Assembly: GCF_026151205.1 (NCBI RefSeq)
Contig: NC_087077.1
Location: 12,002,983 to 12,066,982 of the forward strand
Origin: Bolinopsis microptera
Taxonomy: Eukaryota > Ctenophora > Tentaculata > Lobata > Bolinopsidae
Length of the DNA stretch: 64,000 nucleotides
Direction: 5' to 3'
The position numbers and the translations under genes were made by a program. Shown here one piece after another: positions 1-36,898 of the stretch (its first letter is position 1; every line of letters begins with the position of its first letter). The notes below the pieces were generated by a model. That model was not told the origin of the DNA. It worked only from the letters and a program-made list of their open reading frames with translations, and did no database searches.

Positions 1-363
1 ATTTTAATATTAGTTAGCATTGGTTTTAGTTTTGTGTATTACAATTTTATATTTCATAATTATTTGGTTATTGTTCATGGTTATAGTTAAAAGTATGTTA
101 TCGGTAGGTTTCAATGGTAATTAATTATTAAAAACAGAATAATTGTTTCACCAAATGTTTTTCTAACTTACCCACTTTACTGTCGTTTACAGATCAAGAA
201 TTCTATTAATGCTTTTCATGCAAACAAGATAAAACAAATTCTTTATGTCGTGCATCCTGGGTTTGGACAAGATATGCCCGCTTAAGATACTTCCATCGCG
301 TTACATATATATTATTTTAATGAAAGTTATCCCATATTAACCCTTAATATCTCAAACTACAGG

Positions 364-25415
<25,052 letters not shown>

Positions 25416-25889
25416 CGCGGCCCCGATTTGTATTAAATTATTATTGAAACGAATGTTTAACCTTGATTTTATGTGTTTTTAATTATCAAACCATGATTTG
25501 TAACTCAAATGCATGAAGATTTGGGTATAATTTTCAAATGTTTAACTTTTATAGAAGTTTAAGGTAAAATCTATCTCAACATATAACTAACTATAACCTT
25601 GTATAATCTTTGTCAGATTTCAGTCAAGACTTGTCTCGCATTTTATTGTGCATGAACACAGATTTGAATATTTAATTTGTGCTATTTACTTTTATAGTGA
25701 CTTATAAGTCACTTTCAACGAAGATACATCATAAAAGGTGTTTATTTTTACATGTTAATCATGATGTTTACAGATAATCCAATTGATAATGGGATAGTAT
25801 TTATCATTCGTATGAAAGAATTTCGTTTCATTGCTCAAGAGCTGTTAAAAATCCAAATAAAAATGAAATGGCAAGAAAATGTAATTAAT

Positions 25890-25990
25890 GAATTCTATAA
25901 ACGAGCATCTGGCATCTTCACCGATCGTGGTTTCTGAATAATCTCACAGATTGTATAAACAGTAAAAACTGTCAACAACATCACACTCTT
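25890..25990. repeat. ~100-bp dispersed direct repeat, copy 2
   Basis: Partner of 24305-24412, in the same orientation, just beyond the 3' end of the MCC-like gene. Confidence 0.8.
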
Positions 25991-26140
25991 TAGGAATGAG
26001 CACTCATCGAACTGTAAGTTAATCATAATGTCTCTTAGATAACAATTAAGAAAAATTCTATAAACTCAGAAAGTTTTAGATAACAAATAAAAAGTCCTGA
26101 TTCACACTTGGAGAAGCATCTTTTTCATCCTCGGATTGGT

Positions 26141-26575
26141 TTATATCTGCCTCCTCGGATACTTCATGTTGAGGTCCGGGTAGGGTGGTGCTAGTTTAAC
26201 CTCAGGTTCTCCCTCACCCCCAGCTTCTAATCCCTCCAACTTCTCAAACATCTCCTCAACCTCATTTTCTTTCTGTTTCACAATCAAATCAAACTCAGGT
26301 GTCATAGCGAAGTCTGCGTTATCCTTTACTTTGTACCTGTGGGGCAGAAAGGGTTCAGTATCCATTTCTTTGTTGTATTCCCTCCACAGTTCCTCGTATT
26401 CTCTTTCAGTTCCAACCCTGACCATCTTCAACATCAGTGATCTGAAACCTTTGCTTGACTCCATATGCTGCTGTCTACGGGCGCTGGGTGCCAAGGATCC
26501 AGCAACAGCAGATACTAAAGTCGTGATAGCTCCCAAAGTGGCTGCTACGTAATGGGTGATAGGAAGAAGGGTCAT
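26141..26575 (-). CDS. Unrecognised small protein with N-terminal membrane segment
   Basis: Single ORF of 144 aa. An N-terminal hydrophobic Ala/Thr/Val-rich stretch (residues ~4-28) suggests a signal anchor or one membrane helix. Then comes a basic stretch (ARRQQHMESSKGFRSLMLKM), a charged middle with EREYEELWREYNKE, an acidic Glu-rich helix (~98-123) and a Pro-rich end finishing KYPRRQI. The composition and codons look coding. The frame is open upstream of the ATG for a further 15 codons with no other ATG, so a spliced 5' exon is possible. I recognise no family. It is convergent with the MCC-like gene, 3' ends 726 bp apart. Confidence 0.55.
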   Translation of the reverse strand: MTLLPITHYVAATLGAITTLVSAVAGSLAPSARRQQHMESSKGFRSLMLKMVRVGTEREYEELWREYNKEMDTEPFLPHRYKVKDNADFAMTPEFDLIVKQKENEVEEMFEKLEGLEAGGEGEPEVKLAPPYPDLNMKYPRRQI

Positions 26576-26639
26576 GAGAGGGTCGTCATCGCAGAGACCG
26601 CAATCAAAGATAGACTCATAATGTTATGTGAGCTGTCCC

Positions 26640-27170
26640 ATTATTGTGCCACTTTGGAGTGAGAATCAGCTTTAGCTTTTGTCATGTTTACGAATGATAA
26701 CCAGTTTTTGGAGATACCCATGATTGTACACACCCTAGGGTTAACCAGTATATTAAAATGTTCGTTGGATTAGTGGAATGTAAGTGATTGGAAAACAAAT
26801 GTGTATGAAATCGCATTCACGAGCCTATTAGACAAAGGCTTATATTATTATTATATATCAGACAAAGAAAACTGTGTACAGTTTGAATTACAAGAGCCTC
26901 TTTTCTATTCCTGATCACTCTTCTCGGTATCTATTCGGTATATTCCTCAGTGGAACTGGAAGACTGTAATCGTGACATGGCATGGCTACAATTTTCAGAA
27001 GATCGAGAAGTCTATCATCGATCTTGAGCTTGAACAACTAACACTAACACTAACAGTAACAGTTGGCGACCACTTATCCAGATCCTTACACTCATACAGT
27101 TACATTGTCGGACTCCTGATTCTATTTAATTGGAAATTGATCGGGCGTTAGACTTAGAGAGCTTAAGAGC
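26640..27170. other. Spacer, no gene seen
   Basis: Non-repetitive by eye; no recognisable coding or structural signal. Confidence 0.35.
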
Positions 27171-27177
27171 CATCTAC

Positions 27178-27865
27178 TTAGGACGTCCGACAAATAGGGA
27201 GGGGGTGGTTTTGGAATTTCAGACAAATCTGGACACTGACACCGACAGGGGTTGGGGGGTTTCTGAAAATCTGGACGTCCGGAAATTTGGGCAGAATTAA
27301 CGAAAAAGTCCCATTTATTTATTTATTTCGACTCTTTGACACTAATTACTTTGTAATAATAATATATATAAGTTTAAATCCCTTTATTTTGAACGAGAAG
27401 TCGATTCCCAGAGCAGCTCATGAGACCCGAGACACAACTCGCATATTCTCCTACTGCCTTTTATACTTCATGTTGCCAGCCAGTCTGGCGACAATCCGGA
27501 CGTCCGGGGGAGGGAGGGTGTTTTTTTTTAATTCTGACACACCGTACCCGGACAGGGGAGGGGGGTGACCAGGGACAAAAGGATTATTTTGGCCAAAAAT
27601 CACGATACCGCGAATTTTAACCGACTATACATTAAATTATACATAAAATTTGTCGCAAATAATGGGGAAAATCGCGATTCCGTACATGCCGCGATTTCCT
27701 TGTAGGTCGATAACCTACCAGGACGCGCGCCGAGTTGGACTCGTCGACGGTCCAATATATGGAACAGATATTTTACCATTTACGAGTGTCGCCCGTTAAC
27801 GATTTCCTTTTGTCCCTGGGGCGGGGTGACGTATGAAAATCTGCAATTTTGGCGGACGTCCTTAC
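27178..27865. repeat. Cluster of GGACGTCC-bounded repeat pieces
   Basis: GGACGTCC occurs at about 27180, 27271, 27497 and 27855, each next to G-rich stretches and to TCTGACAC or CCGACAGGGG-like blocks. This looks like nested or tandem fragments of one short element. At 27640-27690 and 27790-27815 there are pieces of the ATCGCGATTT/CAAAAGGAAATCG family. Confidence 0.5.
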
Positions 27866-27903
27866 TCTTAGTTTTAGTACTACTAGATGGCCCTTAATAT
27901 TAA

Positions 27904-28847
27904 AACTAAGTAGTGCACCATCGACAGTGAGCCGCGCATTGCATGCCGACTGTAGGATGGTTTTTTAGCGCTAATTTCGGCCAGCACAAAATTCTTGAAA
28001 CACATGCTTATTGAGTAACTTTCCCTTGATCCAATTTTAACAAAAATTGGTAAGCTTACTCATAGACTTACAAGGAAAGTGTCCGAAAAATTTAAAGCAT
28101 ATCCAACCATTAGACATTTTGTTACAGCTAAAAACAGCGTATTTTGCCCCATTTTCATCACTTTATCAACTCCGATATCCACCAAATTTTTCGGACAGTT
28201 GTGAAAGCCCTATTGGAAGGTCGTCACCAATTTTCAGAATGATCTCATTCATATCATATCAAGGAACCGAAGATATATCAGAATAGTACGACAAAAATCA
28301 ACGAATTTGGTCAAATTACGCGACTTTTAGTTTTACAGCTACTTTTGCTCCAAAAGCCACGCACCATCAAACATCAAATATGGATTATGGCTCCTATCCT
28401 GGGCAAAACTCACTGATCTTTCTAAAAGAGTATGAAAAATTTGGTACTGTGAAAATTCTCACAGTCTCTTGATCATTGATTGACGATGTTTGTAGGTTTA
28501 CAACCTACCAGGACGCGCGCCGAGTTGGACTCGTCGACGGTCCAATATATGGAACAGATATTTTACGAGTATCACCCGTTAAGACGATGTCAACCCATCG
28601 AGATCGTTGCTCTGCGAATTGATTGACGATGTCAATCCGTCGAGATCGTTGCTCGACGATCGATGCGAAGCAAGAATGCTAGTTTGCGCGGCGCGTCGAA
28701 GCGGCGAAGTCCTCCAACTCTGCGAAGCAAGAATGCTAGTTCGCGCGGCGCGTCGAAGCGTCAAAGTCCTCTAAACAGTTTTTAGAAAACAATGGTACAA
28801 ACATTTTAAAAATCCGAACAAGTTTATTTTATCGTGCACCCCCTATA
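27904..28847. mobile_element. Copy 2 of the TGCRCCAT-ended element, interrupted
   Basis: Starts GTAGTGCACCATCGACAGTG and ends TATCGTGCACCCCCT. It is collinear with the uninterrupted 593-bp copy at 58539-59131, apart from an insert at ~28490-28775 that breaks the homology. The shared internal frame (SLLIDLQGKCPK.../YQLRYPPNFSDSCESPIGRS) is probably coincidental or a remnant. Confidence 0.75.
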
Positions 28848-29410
28848 ATAAAACATGCACGCATTAACTGATTTGAGAAGCAGTAACAAGCATGACACCT
28901 TGAATTGGAGGACTTCGCCGCGCCGCGCGAATTAGCATTCTTGCTTCGCAAACTAGCATTTTTGCTTCGCATCGTCGATCAACACTTTGAACAGGGCTAC
29001 TGAGTTTGCCTTGAGTCTTGGTTACTTTAACGGATTACGCTTAAAACATAAAATCTGGACAGGGGGCTAAAATAAAAGGCAAACTTTTTTATTTAGGCTT
29101 CTAACATTTTCAAATATTTTTTCGGTTTTCAAAGTCTGCACCTATGGCTATAATACTAATAGGGCCCCCGACAGTTGAAACCAACTTCAATCGTTGTATT
29201 TTCGGACGCTGATTCCGAATCACCCCCATGACATAGGGTTAAAATGCTCCCCTAACGAGATATTGGCGAAAAACTTGGAGGACTTCGCCGCTTTGACGCG
29301 CCGCGCGAACTAGCATTCTTGCTTCGCATCGTCGTCGTCATCGTCGTCGATCGTTGCTCTGCTTCGCAGAGCAACGATCTCGACGGATTGACATCGTCAA
29401 TCAAGCGAAA
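28490..29410. repeat. Inverted GATCGTTGCTC/AGCAAGAATGCTAG repeats
   Basis: 28580-28770 holds two direct units (GCGAAGCAAGAATGCTAGTT, GCGCGGCGCGTCGAAGCG). They return in inverse orientation at 28905-28980 and 29270-29405, the latter including CGACGGATTGACATCGTCAA. CpG-rich and non-coding. 28494-28570 repeats 27703-27795 (GACGCGCGCCGAGTTGGACT). Confidence 0.7.
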
Positions 29411-29634
29411 AACTGTCTCGATCACTTGATATGACCGTATAAGGAAGTTAATAGTCTAATTTCTCGTTAGGGTTAGGGTTTCAGTGTATGCTTTTGTTAA
29501 AAATTGGGTTAGAGTTAGGGTTCGGATCAGATTAGAGGGCTAGGATTTCGAAAAGTCGTTCAGAACCAGCTAGAGACTGAGAACGGGTTGAAAAAGTCAC
29601 GTGACAGTTGGTTGAGTGTACTTGTAGAGTGATT

Positions 29635-31060
29635 AATCATCATCCGGTTTCACCTCGTAATGCGATCTCGCAAGGTAAGCCTCCCCTTCGTAGTACGAGC
29701 TCGGAAGCGGGAGCTCTGCCTTCAGACTCAGAGCTAGGTACGTATGGAGAATGACTCGGACCAAACACTTTTGTGTTTTGATGACTTTCTGAGTCAAAAT
29801 TGTTCAAAGTTTTTCTGAAAACTATTTTAGTTTATTATATGTTTTATGCTACATGCTACCCTGATTATTATGAGCCGAAAATTTTTTTTCGGTTTTCTGA
29901 AGTCCGTACCTGTAACATTCGAAAGGCTGTGGTGTGTGGGTGTGATCGGTTTCATAATCATATACTTATACTTATAGAAAACGTTATATTTGGGGGGGGG
30001 GGGGGGGGGGGGGGGTGACATGTCCGCCAATGTCCGCCTATGTCCTGTCCTTTTTGGATTCTATGAGATCACAAGCGGACATGTTTTTGGGCAGGGGTGT
30101 AGGAAGCGTAGCGGGGGGGCAGGGGGCCATCCCCCCATGAAATCTGGGCAAGGGGCCAAAAAGGGCCAATTTTTTAATTTAGGTTTGTAAGAACATTTTT
30201 AAGTCAAATATTTATAAGTCAAACATTTTTAAGTCAAAAATTTTAGAAGTCAAAATTTTTCAAAGTTTTTCTGGAAACTACTTTTGTTCATGTTTCATCT
30301 TGATTCACGATGTCATGTCAATCCTTCTCATCTCGCCGATCTGTGGTTGCGAGAAGCATTATTGGATGCGCGCAAGTTTCATGCTACCCTAATCATTCTG
30401 AGCCGAAAATATTTTTTCGGTTTTCGAAGTTCGATATACGATTTTGGAATCTAGGGTTCCCCTTTGTAATGAGATCTCGGAAGGCAGGCCTCCCCGGCCC
30501 TTCGCAATACGAGCTCGGAAGCGGGAGCTCTGCTTTCAGAGGTACGTATCAAGAATGACTCGGACCGAAAATTTTCTAAGTCACAATTTTCAATTTTTCA
30601 AAGTTTTTCTGGAAACTACTTTTGTTCATGTTTCATGCTACCCTGATCATTCTGAGCCGAAGATATTTTTTTCGGTTTTCGAAGTTCGATATACGATTTT
30701 GGACTCTAGGGTTCCCCTTTGTAATGCGATCTCGGAAGGCAGGCCTCCCCTTCGCAATACGAGCTCGGAAGCGAGAGCTCTGCTTTCAGAGGTACGTATC
30801 AAGAATGACTCGGACCGAAAATTTCTAAGTCACAATTTTTCAAAGTTTTTTTGGAAACTACTTTTGTTCATGTTTCATGCTAGTGCTACCCTGATCATTC
30901 TGAGCCGAAAATATTTTTTTCGGTTTTCGAAGTCCGCACCTACATTCGGAAGGTTGTACTTGTGGATGTGATACTGATCGGTTTCATATTGATATACAGT
31001 ATACTAATTTTACTTATAGATAAACGTGATATTTGGCCCCGCTCCTTATACTAAATCACT
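29635..31060 (+). repeat. Tandem copies of the CTCGGAAGGCAGGCCT repeat family
   Basis: Units of roughly 250-260 bp, each with ATCTCGGAAGGCAGGCCTCC, GAGCTCGGAAGCGRGAGCTC, AGAATGACTCGGACCGA, TTTTTCTGGAAACTACTTTT and CTGAGCCGAAAATATTTTTT blocks. Units are anchored near 29660, 30470 and 30728. The last unit ends in the ATTCGGAAGGTTGT...AACGTGATATTTGGCC tail also found at 14560. Fragments continue at 31255-31345 and 31480-31540. Confidence 0.8.
29992..30015 (+). repeat. G24 homopolymer
   Basis: Twenty-four consecutive G, followed by a short element with inverted TGTCCGC/GCGGACAT ends (30016-30085) that recurs at 33280-33345. Confidence 0.98.
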
Positions 31061-31981
31061 CTCCCAAATTTTAAGAAAATTCTTGTGAAAAGGCCCTTTG
31101 GGTATGAAATTGATCTCCATCGGTGTATTTTTGGACGCTGATTCCGAATCACCCCCCATGACGTAGGGTAAAAATGCCGGCCCCGCTCCTACTAAATCGC
31201 TCGCCTGTAGAATGAAACGTGGAAAAAAGTGGTTTTCATAAAAACTTTGAAATAAGGCAGGCCTCCCGGCCTTTGTAACACGAGCTCGGATTCGGAATCG
31301 GGAGCTCTCGATACGAAAGGTACGTATCGAGAATGGCTCGGACCGACAATTTTCTATCAGAGTGAAATTGTGTGGAATTTGAATTAAAATATTGTCAAAC
31401 CGGAATCAACCGTAAGAATTTAGAAACCCCCTCCCCCTCGGCTGTTTACGTAATACGTGAACGATCCCTTACAAAGGGGAACCCTCGTGTCCAAAATCGT
31501 ATATCGAATAGTAGGTGCGGACTTCGAAAAAATATTTGACTTACAAAATCTTCGGTCAGAGTTTTTTTTCCCTAAATTTTTAGAAAACTTAATAAAAAAT
31601 GTTGCCCTTTTTGGCCCCTATACCCCTGACTTGATCCTGAACTTCGCAAATTATTCCCTATTCTACTAGCTTAGCTAGCTATGTGCTTGTTCATTCGTCA
31701 CGCCTCTCTGGCTCAACTGACTGATACGGGATATCAAGGTCACGTGACTACATACTGGACTCTAGACAGTGACTCAGCTATAGACGGTGATTATCACTGT
31801 TTCAGAGTCCACACTGACACAGTGGCTGCTTGCCAACATGAACAGCCCTTCCAAGCGCAGAACCGCTCCATGAGTTTTTACATCACGTGATATGTAGCGC
31901 ATGTATTTCTAGTTCTTGTACCCAAGTAAAACAGTCCTTGACATCTCACTTCGCACCTCAAAATACCTTTAAAACAGGATC

Positions 31982-33180
31982 GGGGGGGGGGGGGGGGCCA
32001 ATGGCATAAAAATTAAAATGGCATAAAATGGCATAAAATGGAGACTTTTTCTATGGAGAAAATGGAAAAACCCATGAGTAATTCTCCATTTTCTCCATTT
32101 TATGCCATGAATTTTGTCTTCGAAATTTCATCTTTAACACCATTTAACACCTAAATTGGACATCCTAACATGTTTATTTACGGTTACTAGGGGCGTAACA
32201 AGCTTATGAAAGCTCATAGTAGGCTACTAGATGCTTATACTAGGTTAGTAGAGGCACACTTCAGGCAAACTCATAATTACTCAGCCTATAGTGTAAAGTT
32301 ATTTCTACAGGCTACAGCAGGAGTGAGTAATAGGGGAGAGTAATAGGCACTGAGAAGTGAGACATACATCCTCGACAGTCGAAACAAGCTCGCACTACAA
32401 AGGGGAGGCCTGCCTTCCGAGATCGCATTACCAGGGGGAAGTCCTCGAGGGGTAGGTGCAGACTTCGATAAACCGAAAAATATTTTCGGGTTATAATGAA
32501 GAGGGTAGCATGAAACGTGGAGAAAAGTGGTTTTTAGAAAAACTTTGAAAAATTTTGACTTAGAAAATTTTCGGCCCGAGTCATTCTCGATACGTACCTC
32601 TCGTATCGAGAGCTCCCGATTCCGAGCTCGTGTTGCAAAGGGGAGGCCTCTGAGATCGCATTACCAGGGGGAAGCCTCGAGTCCAAAATTGTGTACCGAG
32701 GGGTAATTTTCTAAGTCAACATTTTAAAAAGTTTTTCTGAAAACCGCTTTTATCCACGTTTCATGCTACTCTGTTCATTATTTACCGAAAAAATTTTTCG
32801 GTTTTTCGAAGTCCACACCTTCCCCTCGATACACAATTTTGGACTCGAAGTAATGCGATCTCGGAAGGCAGGCCTCCCCTTTGCAACACGCGCTCGGAAT
32901 CGGGAGGTACGTATCGAAAATGACTCGGACCGAACATTTTCTAAGTCAACATTTTTCAAAGTTCTTCTGAAAACCACTTTTCTCCATGTTTCATGATACT
33001 CTGTTCATTATTGGCCGAAAATATCTTTTTTTTTAAATAATTTTTCTCGAAATTCTAAATTTTTCAGGTTTTCAATGGCATAAAATGGCATAAAATGGAG
33101 ACTATTTCTATGGAGAAAATGAAAAAACCTATGAGTAATTCTCCATTTTCTCCATTTATGCCATTGGCCCCCCCCCCCCA
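31982..33180. mobile_element. Foldback element ending in G16/C12 tracts and CCAATGGCATAAAA
   Basis: The left end is G16 plus CCAATGGCATAAAA and an ATGGAGA...TCTCCAT stem. The right end (33070-33180) repeats this stem and closes TTTATGCCATTGG plus C12. Inside are inverted copies of the CTCGGAAGG family (32375-32700 against 32700-33010). No ORF of interest. Confidence 0.8.
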
Positions 33181-33365
33181 CAGGATCTATACTCTAAAGG
33201 GTGAACTACATAAAATGTGACTTTTTTGGAAAAGTATAAAACAAATTTTAACAAAATTCAGCTTATTTTCTTGTCCATTTTTGTCCGCTGATGTCCACTT
33301 TTGTCCTGTCCTTTTTGGATTCTATGAGACAAGCGGACATAGACGGACGTGGCCCCCCAATGTTA

Positions 33366-33507
33366 GGGGTCGTCCACATATTACGTAATCATTTTTACCC
33401 CCTCCGTAATTAGTTTTACACATAGCTATTGTGTCAAAATTACACTAGCGTAATCATTCGGAACCCCCCCTCAGCTGATTACGTAATATGTGAACGACCC
33501 CTTATTA
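33366..33507. mobile_element. MITE with AGGGGTCGTYCACATATTAC ends
   Basis: Terminal inverted repeats of about 25 bp: AGGGGTCGTCCACATATTAC at the left and its near inverse at the right, ending TGAACGACCCCTTA. About 140 bp in all. A solo end lies at 31437-31475. Confidence 0.85.
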
Positions 33508-34204
33508 AAATTCCAACCACTATTTGGTTAATACGCCATCTATGCTACTATTGATTTATTAAACCACCCTGGATGGACAGTTCACTGTCATTTATATGTA
33601 ACGTCCTCTTTAGTCTCATCGTATTTGTCGTACCATATTCGTTTGTCCAGTTACTTCGGCCATGTGTTTAGTGCGTTTTCCAGATCAATTCCTGCAGGAA
33701 ACACTATACTGCATTCCACTACATATTTCTCTTGGCATCGCAATGTGCATTCCAACGCTTTCAATATTATATCATCGATAGCGCGCGCACAGGGTCTACA
33801 TCTACAATTGCTTAAAACTGCACGGCTGTTCTAGCGTGGATTCTAATCCGATAGGATTACGCCATTCCTGGTTGGACGACGTTCGCTGTCCTAGGGCGAT
33901 CCGATCGCATTTCAGATCGTCGTCCGATCGCTCCTGATCGCTAGGCGCTCGGATTTTATTTTTGAGAGGCGATAGGATAAAAAAATCCGAGAGCCTAGCT
34001 CTAGGATTTTACGTTTCCGAGAGGTGTGCTCTCGGATTTATCATTTCCGGGAGATAAAATGCGTGTTGCGCGTTTCCGAACTCAAATAAAATTCCATCGA
34101 GATCGAAAACATGAAAAAAAAATTTAAAATATTAACTTTTAGTATGTTTTCATTCTTCCGTAAAATTAATGAGAAAATATAGAGAAGCAAAATTCATCAT
34201 CATT

Positions 34205-34321
34205 GGATACGGCCATACTCGGTTGAATACACCCCATCTCGTTCGATCTGGAAGTTAAGCAACTGCAGGCCGGGTTAGTACTTGGATGGGTGACCGCCTG
34301 GGAATTCCCGGTGCCGTATCC
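34205..34321 (+). rRNA. 5S rRNA gene
   Basis: 117 nt with the canonical eukaryotic 5S layout: complementary ends GGATACGGCC/GGTGCCGTATCC, ACACCCCATCTCGTTCGATC, GGAAGTTAAGCAA, and the internal control region GGTTAGTACTTGGATGGGTG followed by ACCGCCTGGGAA. A TTTT Pol III terminator follows at once. It looks intact. It is a single copy here, not part of a 5S array, and it sits in the TIR-bounded unit. Confidence 0.93.
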
Positions 34322-34580
34322 TTTTGTTATATTTCCGAAGAATTGTTTTACTGAACAGAAGAAATTGTGAATGGCTTTTTCAGAATTGCAGTGGTTATTA
34401 AGAATAGCATTTTATCCTTAGCAATATAGTCTATGTTCAAACGCAAGGAAATGTTTCCAAATGTCAGAATAACATGGCTTAGAATAGCTACAAAGTTTTG
34501 TCTGAAAGGGCTTTGGTGTTTCATTCTAAGATCTATCTGAAACATTCTTATCTGCTCAAAATTGATTAGAATATATTCTT

Positions 34581-36898
34581 AAGTTAACTTGAAGAGTACT
34601 ACAAGGTATCCTGAAGTTAACTTGAAGGGTACTACAAGGTATCCTAGAGTTAACTCAAAAATTACTACAAGTTATCCTGAAGTTAACTTGAAGAGTACTA
34701 CAAGGTATCCTGAAGTTAACTTGAAGGGTACTATAAGGTATCCTGAAGTTAACTTGAAGAGTACTACAAGGTATCCTGAAGTTAACTTGAAGAGTACTAC
34801 AAAGTATCCTGGATTTAACTCAAAAAGTACTACAAGGTTATATCCTGAAGTTAACTTGAAGAGTACTACAAGGTATCCTGAACTTAACTTGAAGAGTACT
34901 ACAAGGTAACCTGAAGGTGACTTGAAGAGTACTACAAGGTAACCTGAAGGTGACTTGAAGAGTACTACAAGGTATCCTGAAGTTAACTTGAAGAGTACTA
35001 CAAGGTATCCTGAACTTAACTTGAAGAGTACTACAAGGTAACCTGAAGGTGACTTGAAGAGTACTACAAGGTATCCTGAACTTAACCTGAAGAGTACTAC
35101 AAGGTATCCTGAACTTAACTGAAGAGTACTACAAGGTATCCTGAACTTAACCTGAAGAGTACTACAAGGTATCCTGAACTTAACCTGAAGAGTACTACAA
35201 GGTATCCTGAACTTAACCTGAAGAGTACTACAAGGTATCCTGAACTTAACCTGAAGAGTACTACAAGGTATCCTGAACTTAACCTGAAGAGTACTACAAG
35301 GTATCCTGAACTTAACCTGAAGAGTACTACAAGGTATCCTGAACTTAACCTGAAGAGTACTACAAGGTATCCTGAACTTAACCTGAAGAGTACTACAAGG
35401 TATCCTGAACTTAACCTGAAGAGTACTACAAGGTATCCTGAACTTAACCTGAAGAGTACTACAAGGTATCCTGAACTTAACCTGAAGAGTACTACAAGGT
35501 ATCCTGAACTTAACCTGAAGAGTACTACAAGGTATCCTGAACTTAACCTGAAGAGTACTACAAGGTATCCTGAAGTTAACTTGAAGAGTACTACAAGGTA
35601 TCCTAGATTTAACTTGAAGAGTACTACAAGGTATCCTGAAGTTAACTTGAAGAGTACTACAAGGTATCCTGAACTTAACTTGAAGAGTACTACAAGGTAT
35701 CCTGAAGTTAACTTGAAGAGTACTACAAGGTAACCTGAAGTTAACTTGAAGAGTACTACAAGGTATCCTGAGTTAACTCAAAAGTACTACAAGGTTATCC
35801 TGAAGTTAACTTGAAGAGTACTACAAGGTATCCTGAACTTAACTTGAAGAGTACTACAAGGTATCCTGAACTTAACTTGAAGAGTACTACAAGGTATCCT
35901 GAAGTTAACTTGAAGAGTACTACAAGGTATCCTGAACTTAACTTGAAGAGTACTACAAGGTATCCTGAAGTTAACTTGAAGAGTACTACAAGGTATCCTG
36001 AAGTTAACTTGAAGAGTACTACAAGGTATCCTGAGTTAACCTGAAGAGTACTACAAGGTATATCCTGAAGTTAACTTGAAGGGTACTATAAGGTATCCTG
36101 AACTTAACTTGAAGAGTACTACAAGGTATCCTGAAGTTAACTTGAAGAGTACTACAAGTTATCCTGAAGTTGACTTGAAGAGTACTACAAGGTATCCTGG
36201 AGTTAACTCTTATAGAGAACTACAAGTTATCCTGAAGTTAACTTGAAGAGTACTACAAGGTATTCTGAAGTTAACTCAAAAAGTACTACAAGGTAACCTG
36301 AAGTTAACTTGAAGAGTACTACAAGGTATTCTGAAGTTAACTTGAAGGGTACTATAAGGTATCCTGAAGTTAACTTGAAGAGTACTACAAGGTATCCTGA
36401 ACTTAACTTGAAGAGTACTACAAGGTATCCTGAACTTAACTTGAAGAGTACTACAAGGTATCCTGAAGTTAACTTGAAGAGTACTACAAGGTATCCTGAA
36501 CTTAACTTGAAGAGTACTACAAGGTATCCTGAACTTAACTTGAAGAGTACTACAAGGTATCCTGGAGTTAACTCAAAAAGTACTACAAGGTTATATCCTG
36601 AAGTTAACTTGAAGAGTACTACAAGGTATCCTGAACTTAACTTGAAGAGTACTACAAGGTATCCTGGAGTTAACTCAAAAAGTACTACAAGGTAACCTGA
36701 AGTTAACTTGAAGAGTACTACAAGGTATTCTGAAGTTAACTTGAAGGGTACTATAAGGTATCCTGAAGTTAACTTGAAGAGTACTACAAGGTATCCTGTA
36801 GTTAACTTGAAGAGTACTACAAGGTATCCTGAAGTTAACTTGAAGAGTACTACAAGGTATCCTAGAGTTAACTCTTATAGAGAACTACAAGTTAGCTT
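34581..36898 (+). repeat. 33-bp minisatellite, about 70 copies
   Basis: Unit GAAGTTAACTTGAAGAGTAC plus TACAAGGTATCCT. A central block (~35077-35566) has about fifteen near-identical units of the CTTAACCTGAAG variant; the flanks mix several variants, some in higher-order arrangement (34581-34910 resembles 36240-36890). Because 33 is divisible by three, it yields open frames of an 11-residue period (KSTTRYPEVNL). I regard these as translation of satellite. Confidence 0.97.

Noticed and set aside
28047-28286. Conserved frame SLLIDLQGKCPK, also at 58660-59016, as a gene
   Set aside because: It is conserved only because both are copies of the same mobile element; the frames end at different places and no start or domain is shared.
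29800-30190. Poly-Gly and poly-Pro open frames
   Set aside because: Translation of the G24 tract.
30310-30971. Overlapping open frames repeating SCYPDHSEPKIFF- and RPPLRN-like strings
   Set aside because: They follow the tandem CTCGGAAGG repeat in several frames; no protein family and no conserved start.
31681-31890. 69-aa plus-strand frame in the repeat region
   Set aside because: Reads plausibly but has no recognisable family, no splice context and repeats on both sides; not supported as a gene.
34581-36898. CRISPR-like array
   Set aside because: The units adjoin with no unique spacers, and the genome is eukaryotic; it is a minisatellite.
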